Shown here in pieces: positions 58,070 through 64,000 of a stretch of 64,000 bases of DNA. The notes under the pieces were generated by a model. That model was given only the letters and a program-made list of their open reading frames with translations. It was not told the DNA's origin and searched no databases. Origin of the DNA: Nepenthes gracilis. Its lineage: Eukaryota; Streptophyta; Magnoliopsida; Caryophyllales; Nepenthaceae. How positions within the stretch are numbered: position 1 is the stretch's first letter; each line of letters begins with the position of its first letter. The stretch lies in the NCBI GenBank assembly GCA_033239525.1, contig BSYO01000016.1, forward strand, positions 7,141,045 to 7,205,044, written 5' to 3'. The position numbers and the translations under genes are program-made.

Positions 58070-59962
58070 CAAATTAAACCTCAAAATTTTGAACTCATAG
58101 CATAATTATATAAGTAAATATATTCATGAAATTTCAATCCTTATAATTCCATCATCTTTAAAAATTTCATCGCCGAAATTCGAAGAGATTACATATCCTA
58201 GGGGAATAAATCGGGATATTTATCATGGTTCTCGTCTTCACATTCTCAGGTAACCTCTTTATGTGAGTGATTACGCCATAAGACTTTAACTAAGAGAATG
58301 GTTTTTGTTCGAAGCACCTGATCCCTTCATCCCAAACTCTGTATCGACTCTTCGACACACGACGAATCTTCCTCAATTGCCAGGGGCTCATAGGCAATAA
58401 CGTGAGTTAGGTCATGCACCTATTTTTGGAGTATTAACACATGAAATACATTGTACAGTTCTATTAGATTTGGTGGCAATACCAAATCATAAGCCACTTC
58501 CCTGACCTTCTTAAAGATTTTAAAATGATAGATAAATCTTGGCTTCAATTTGTCTTTCAGTCCAAATCTAGTCATCCCCTTTATTGGCGATACCTTCAAG
58601 AAAACATAATCACCAATTGTAAAGTGTAAATTTGATCTTTTTAATCGGCATAACTCTTTTGCCTGCTCTGAGCTGTTTTCAACTTTCCATGGATCATTCT
58701 GATTTTATCAAACGTCTCCCGAATGACTTTTGGGCCAAGAAGTCGTCTATCCCCAGTTTCTTCCCAGAGAATTAGGGATCAGCATTTTCTTCCACATAAG
58801 GCTTCAAACAGTTCCATCTCAATGCTAACTTGGTAACTATTGTTATAAGCAAATTTTGTCAGAGCCAAAAGGTTATCCCAATTACCTTTTATCTCTAGCA
58901 CCGCAACCCTTAACATATCTTTTAAAATTTGAATAGCACGTTCTGATTGCCCATCAGTTTGGGAATGATATGCCGTATTAAACTTCATAGTCATTCCTAA
59001 TTCTCGATGCAAACTTTTCCAAAACTTAGAGACGAATATAGGGTCTCGCTCAGCACAATTGATGCAGGCACTCTATGAAGTATGATAATTTCATTGATAT
59101 ATAACTGTGCTAACCGATCTCAAGAGTATGTCGTCCAAATAGCCAAAAAATATGCTAATTTAGTCAGCTAATCAACAATAACCCAAATAGTATCATAATT
59201 TCTGGGGGTCATTGGCATCCCATTACAAAATCTGTGGTGACCTCCTCCCATTTCTAGCTAGGAATAGATAACAGCTGTAATAAGTCAGATGGCTTTTTTG
59301 CTTAACCTTTAGTTGCTAGCAAATGAGACACCTTCCCACAAAAGTCACAATTTACTTCTTTATGTTCCTCCACCAGAATATCTTTCTTAGGTCCTGGTAT
59401 ATTTTGTTGATTTCAAGATGAATAGTATACCTAGAGGGATGAGCTTATTTCAAAATTTCATCATTCAGCACTCTATTATCAGGTACACACATTATATCTC
59501 AGAATCTTAGGACTCCATCAGTGCAAATATTGAAATTAACTATGGAGTCTCTATTTAAATCTATGGCAATACTTATTAGGAATGGTTCATTTACTTACTC
59601 CTCCTTTAATTTCTTCAGTATCTCTAACTGAATCTGAAAATATGCCAACATCATCCAATTGCCCTACAAATATTGCTGGATGTCGCATTACTTTATGCTT
59701 TCCAGCAACTCCATCCACTTAATTTGCAGTCTCGCCACGAAACATGTTTAACGACTTAGGACATCTGCTACAATGTTAACTTTTTCGGGTTGATACTGAA
59801 TTTCGCAATCATAATCCTTCAAGAAATTGATCCATCTTCTCTGTCTCGTATTTAACTCCCTCTAAGAAAAATAAATATTTGAGACTTTTATGATTTGAGT
59901 ATATTAAAAAATTTTCTCCATTTAAAAAATGACTCCAGATTTTTAATGCAAAAACAACAGTC
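58070..59962 (-). pseudogene. Ty3 chromovirus pol fragment (RNase H to integrase end)
   Basis: Read leftward: VVFALKIWSHFLNGENFLIY and SNHKSLKYLF (RNase H, 59962-59870), a zinc-binding CDFCGK region near 59350, integrase HSQTDGQSERAIQILKDMLR (about 58950) with YNNS, then DYVFLKVSPIKGMTRFGLK (near 58600) and an NFGDEIFKDD-like end near 58160. This is the C-terminal half of a Ty3 polyprotein; the order and tail suggest a Tekay-like chromovirus. It is cut off abruptly inside RNase H at 59962. Internal stops are common. Confidence 0.8.
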
Positions 59963-62900
59963 GACGGACTAGGGCCCGACACATGGGTTCAACAATGTCT
60001 CCTCACAGGAACGAGCACCAACAACCAAATGCAGACGACATACTAGGCTTCGACAAAGCCCAGAGATAATAACAACCATGCTTAGTCAACAAGCAAGGAT
60101 CTATCCTAGCTAAAGTGCTATAACATTTTTTTCACAAGAAAAATTACAATCGAACGAAAAGGAGTGCTATGACATCCTCCTACGAGAATGAGCACTATCA
60201 AGCAAATACGGTCAACAACTAAGCTTGGTGACAATGGCGACCAAGCTTAGTCGGCAAACAAAGAGCATGTTGTGCAAAAAGATTCAACATACAAAAAAAA
60301 AAAGCAATAAAAGCATTGGTGACAATGATAACCAAAATCTAGCTGATTTATTAATGAGAAAATATTACAACGTGAAAACCCAAAGCTTTCAAAAAGAAGG
60401 CATAATGATATTGCCATCTGCCTACACTCAAACATCATAAATTTCCTAAGGCTGGGAGCCCCTCAAAAATCATGATAATGGATTCCTATCTGATTCTAAG
60501 AAATTTTTAATATCTGAACGGTAAGAAGCTTTGGAATTTCTTGAATCAAGGTATCCTAGAGGAAAGTTAAGAGCAACCAAGGACACGATCAGCCTACAGT
60601 GATAGAATCCATCCCCTAATCTGTCATCCAAAGTAGGTCTAACTTCTTTTGGTTGGAAATGTATCCAAGCTCTCCCTCAAGTTAAGCACACTTGTCTTGA
60701 AGATCGTTAAATTGCTGCCCAACCTCCTGGAGCTTGTCCTTGAGTGAGGCGATACTATCTAGGGCGAAAGATTTTTCATCTGAGAGCTCTTGAGATCTTG
60801 CCAGCTACTCAAACAACTCTTTATCTAGGAAAGTGACCCGATCCCACTTTGTTGGGCTTCAACAATGGCAATATCAACCCAGATCTCCATCTCCCTGAGT
60901 ACGGCAAGATCGGCAAACGTTTGAGACGAACTTAAAATCCCAACATCTCATTAGTACAGCCCATCTACAATTAAACGGACTAGCTCCTATGATTGTAAAA
61001 CAAAATGAAACAATCAGTAAAAATTGACGACAATAAAAAGAATAATCAAAAGACGAAGAACTCCACAAACAATTCCTCAACAGGAAAAGATCTTTCCTAA
61101 GGAGATGGACTAGGAGAAGTTTCGGACTCAAAGACCGATAAAGTCCTCCAACATAAAAGAGACAAAGCGTGACACTGGAGTGGAACCTCGCTAGAGAGGA
61201 GAAAAAATGTTCGAATCCTCTAGGTGCTCAGATGCCGAGGTGTCAGTGCAAGGAATCTCCTCCGCATCCGCAACCTTTGGATTATTATCAAACTCTTTTA
61301 CCACCTAATCATTATTAACTGACTCCTTAACAAAGGCAACAAGAGGCATGGTAGCAAGTCCATCCGGCAATAGATTAACCAAAATTGGGGCACCATACTT
61401 AGCTACAAATTGAGCATTGATCTGTTCATTCGATCTGCTGGTGATGAGGTCATTTATTCTTGAAGTAGTGGTTAATAAAGCCTCACCACCTACGATGAAT
61501 TCAAGTGCCTCTTCAAAAACTAGGTGACCAGTGAAGAATGACTAGAAGTTAGCCTCCGAGATGACTCACCAGCTTGCAACGTGGTTATCTCATCATAAGT
61601 CTCGTCAATGACCCTATAAGAGTTGCTCAAGGAAGATGGGAGGGGATCTATCCTATCGGTTGCCCTTTTAGGAGATTCCTTGATGGGAAGTTGTCCTGGT
61701 TTTCTCTAGGGTGACAAAACGGCATGACGGTAGTAGCCTCCGCTTCCATTCTCAGTTCCCAACTAACACTAGCGAGTGCTTGCCGAGTCAAAAAATTATT
61801 CATCCTTTGGATTGAGACAAAATTCTCCTTAACCAACTCCGTCAAGGGCAAAGCCATGCGAGACTCAATCTCTAAGACAACTCCAGAGTAGGTGGAATTC
61901 ACCTTATCCCATTTATTGAAGAGAGTCTAACTAGAAGGGACCGTAATATAAAAATATCAGTTCTTCCAACCCTTTATTGAATATGGATTTTCCCCACTTA
62001 TTTTAAACTTCTTTTAGAGAGTAAACAAAATCTTGTCACCCACCTGGTTGAACTGAAAAACAACTTTAACAGTCCAGGTGTCCAGAAGAAGCTTCTAGTA
62101 GCGAAAAAAGACACCAAGAAATCAAATATTTGATAGTATTGGGATAGATGTGCGAAATAGTAATTTGAAGAGCCTATGAAATCTCATACAACTCATTCAC
62201 AAAGGGAATGGGAAAGCCTTCCTTCAGGTGGGCTTCGTAAATGTTGATGAAGCCAAGCTGAGGAGAGTAGTCTCTATCATTAGACAAAGACATCTGGCAT
62301 GGAATGCCGAAAGAAGTTACTTGAAGAACCATGGAGGTAAGAAGAAAAGAGTAAACTAGGTAGAGTGACGTGAAATGTGAAGAAGTATAGAAACGAAAGA
62401 GTGCCAGAGTTTAAATAGCCAACAATTTGGCCCAAAAGGGGTTTCATCTAAGGGCATTGAAAAGAAACATTGCCATAATGGTTAAGACATGTGCCCGCAC
62501 CTGAGTTTGCTGCGGCATATCTATGACAGTAATGATAGCCTAATACAATGCCTCCCAGCGTAGCAGGCAGAAAGCTAGCAGCTCTAACATCCGAATCAAT
62601 GTGTCTACAGCGCTGTATAGGTTATGATACCCTGATATGTCGTTTCTCAAGGTGATAGACTGGTAACGAGCGGCCTTGACGTCATACGTCATATTGTAAG
62701 AAGATCGAATTGTTAGAGGTTTGAGTTTTCGGATTGTCAGAAATTAAACAGTAAAAAAAAGCATTTAAAGTGCTTTAACTATTGAAAGAAAACAAAAATA
62801 TTGGAGCCATGTAAAGAAAAAGAATAACAATCACGTAGTTCTATTCAATGATTCTTTTCACAACAAACAAGTTTACAATAGTAAAAGTACAATTAATAAG
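59963..62900 (-). pseudogene. Decayed retrotransposon gag-like frame with coiled coil
   Basis: A - strand frame can be traced from ATG 62333 (MVLQVTSFGIPCQMSLSN) through EAHLKEGFPIPFVNELYEI (62250-62170), resembling the 'xAHLxAGLRFPLxPFxxxxL' opening of gag-like proteins in plant LTR elements. The region near 60840-60640 is heptad-rich (SLKDKLQEVGQQFNDLQDKC), a coiled coil. Numerous stops break it. Upstream, GGCTATTTAAAC on the - strand (about 62416) is a TATA-like box. No RT is present, so it is a fragment or a non-autonomous element. Confidence 0.5.
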
Positions 62901-64000
62901 AAAATAAAGCAGATGCAGAACTGTGCCGACCCGAACACGAGTCACTTGACCTAGTTTATTAGACTAACCATGAGGAAATTCAAAATTTTAATCATCATCA
63001 TAAATGTATTATTAAATTCAACATAATAATTATAATTTTTATAATAAATTCCTTCGAGATAATAAATGTATACGATATTATTATCATAGGAATGCAATCC
63101 TAATAACATATCCAGATAAAACCTCAATCAATGAAACTGACTTTAGAGCTTCTCCTCACGAGTCTCTATCTCAAATATCTTCTCTATCTTGAGGTTTTGT
63201 AGCAAAAGTAGGATCCTTCAACCCGCACAATGCTATCAACTAAATTTGGAGCTAATAAAATATAATGATGAGTCAAATGCCAAATAAAATATAACAAATC
63301 CAAAAGAAAATAGGAAATGATAATACATATCTCAAATATACAATATATGGTGTATGCTAATAAAATATAATGATGAGCTAAATGCCCAATAAAATATAAC
63401 AAATCCAAAAGAAAATAGGAAATGATAATACATATCTCAAATATATAATATATGGTGTATGCTAAGAGTTATGAATAATAATATAATAGTCAATAGATAA
63501 ATATATCCAAGATTCTGTATTTCATCATATTTATGACTCGCATGCATAAGGAAAGCAGGTCACTCCGGACCCGAATGTAACAAAGATCATAAGGTTTTAT
63601 TGATAAGAGGAGAAGATCCCTCAGAATCCAACCTTACAAGAAATAAAGGGATCTTCTGGTCAGAATATCGGCGTGAACGACCTGAATATCAAATAACAAT
63701 AAATAACATAGATTCTACTAAATCAAGATATTGTAAAATCTAACACATGGATTCTACCAAATATAACTCATAGATTCTACCGAATACCAAACTAGAAATA
63801 TTAACAATGACGAAATGTCACAATGAATCTTCTTGAACCTTTTCTGCCACCGTAAATCAAAAGCCGCGTATCTGTTTCCCCAATGGTTGGGTAAGTGACA
63901 CGAGGTTATCTATGGTATCCTCACTACCCCTATTGTTCTCTCAGAGGTTGTACCCATAACATGCCCATGCCATCCGTGATTCCCATTACCAAATGATATC
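62901..64000. other. LTR-like AT-rich DNA at the right edge
   Basis: No gene. The stretch with CTCACTACCCCTATTGTTCT and CATGCCCATGCCATCC near 63930-63985 resembles LTR DNA of plant Ty3 elements, but the partner is outside the window. Confidence 0.35.
63251..63465 (+). repeat. 105-base tandem duplication
   Basis: 63251-63355 and 63356-63460 are almost identical copies starting GCTAATAAAATATAATGATG; a further GCTAA begins a third. Only a few substitutions separate them, so the duplication is recent. Confidence 0.93.

Overview
This window is nuclear DNA of a flowering plant, most likely a dicot. It has one intact spliced nuclear gene of clearly plant type, and most of the rest is decayed plant transposable elements, a cox1 copy of plant mitochondrial type and an endogenous pararetrovirus. 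The DNA is AT-rich. The species cannot be named from the sequence alone.

The one convincing host gene is TYW1, the 4-demethylwyosine synthase that acts on position 37 of phenylalanine tRNA. Eight exons on the + strand between 28584 and 48791 join in frame to 1953 bases, or 650 residues, with the N-terminal hydrophobic segment, flavodoxin domain, radical-SAM cysteines (334, 338, 341) and C-terminal wybutosine domain in order. Intron 5 is about 13.4 kb because it has filled with other DNA: a tandem duplication, a non-autonomous LTR element with perfect target duplications, rearranged endogenous pararetrovirus pieces in both orientations, a possible TIR element and a 462-base tandem duplication. 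Intron 3 holds a Tourist-like MITE whose core is an about 490-base TTA microsatellite.

Layout. 1-2097: a Ty3 element on the - strand (gag plus its 5' LTR), inserted into a LINE. 2098-5940: the L1-type LINE, - strand (ORF1, and ORF2 cut inside the reverse transcriptase). 5940-7690: nothing recognised with confidence. 7690-8159: RT/RNase H remnant of a Tat-like Ty3 element, - strand. 8160-16388: an old Ty3 element with about 2.29-kb LTRs, + strand. 16389-28330: organelle-like and unclassified DNA containing a full-length decayed mitochondrial cox1 copy (18665-20241) and a second LINE (23360-25835). 28584-48791: TYW1. 49246-54410: a Copia element on the - strand, complete in structure but inactivated, with TGAGG target duplications and non-standard LTR ends. 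54411-58069: AT-rich DNA with a cluster of CCGGTT-type motifs, perhaps an LTR. 58070-59962: Ty3 chromovirus pol, - strand. 59963-62900: decayed gag-like reading frame with coiled coil, - strand. 62900-64000: LTR-like AT-rich DNA with a 105-base tandem duplication.

I found no CRISPR array, operon, RNA gene or undescribed multi-gene system. The best leads are the TYW1 gene with its hypertrophied intron and duplicated splice acceptor, the MITE carrying a microsatellite, the Copia element with 5'-TA...CA-3' ends whose gag start lies on the LTR/primer-site junction, and the inverted pararetrovirus pieces.
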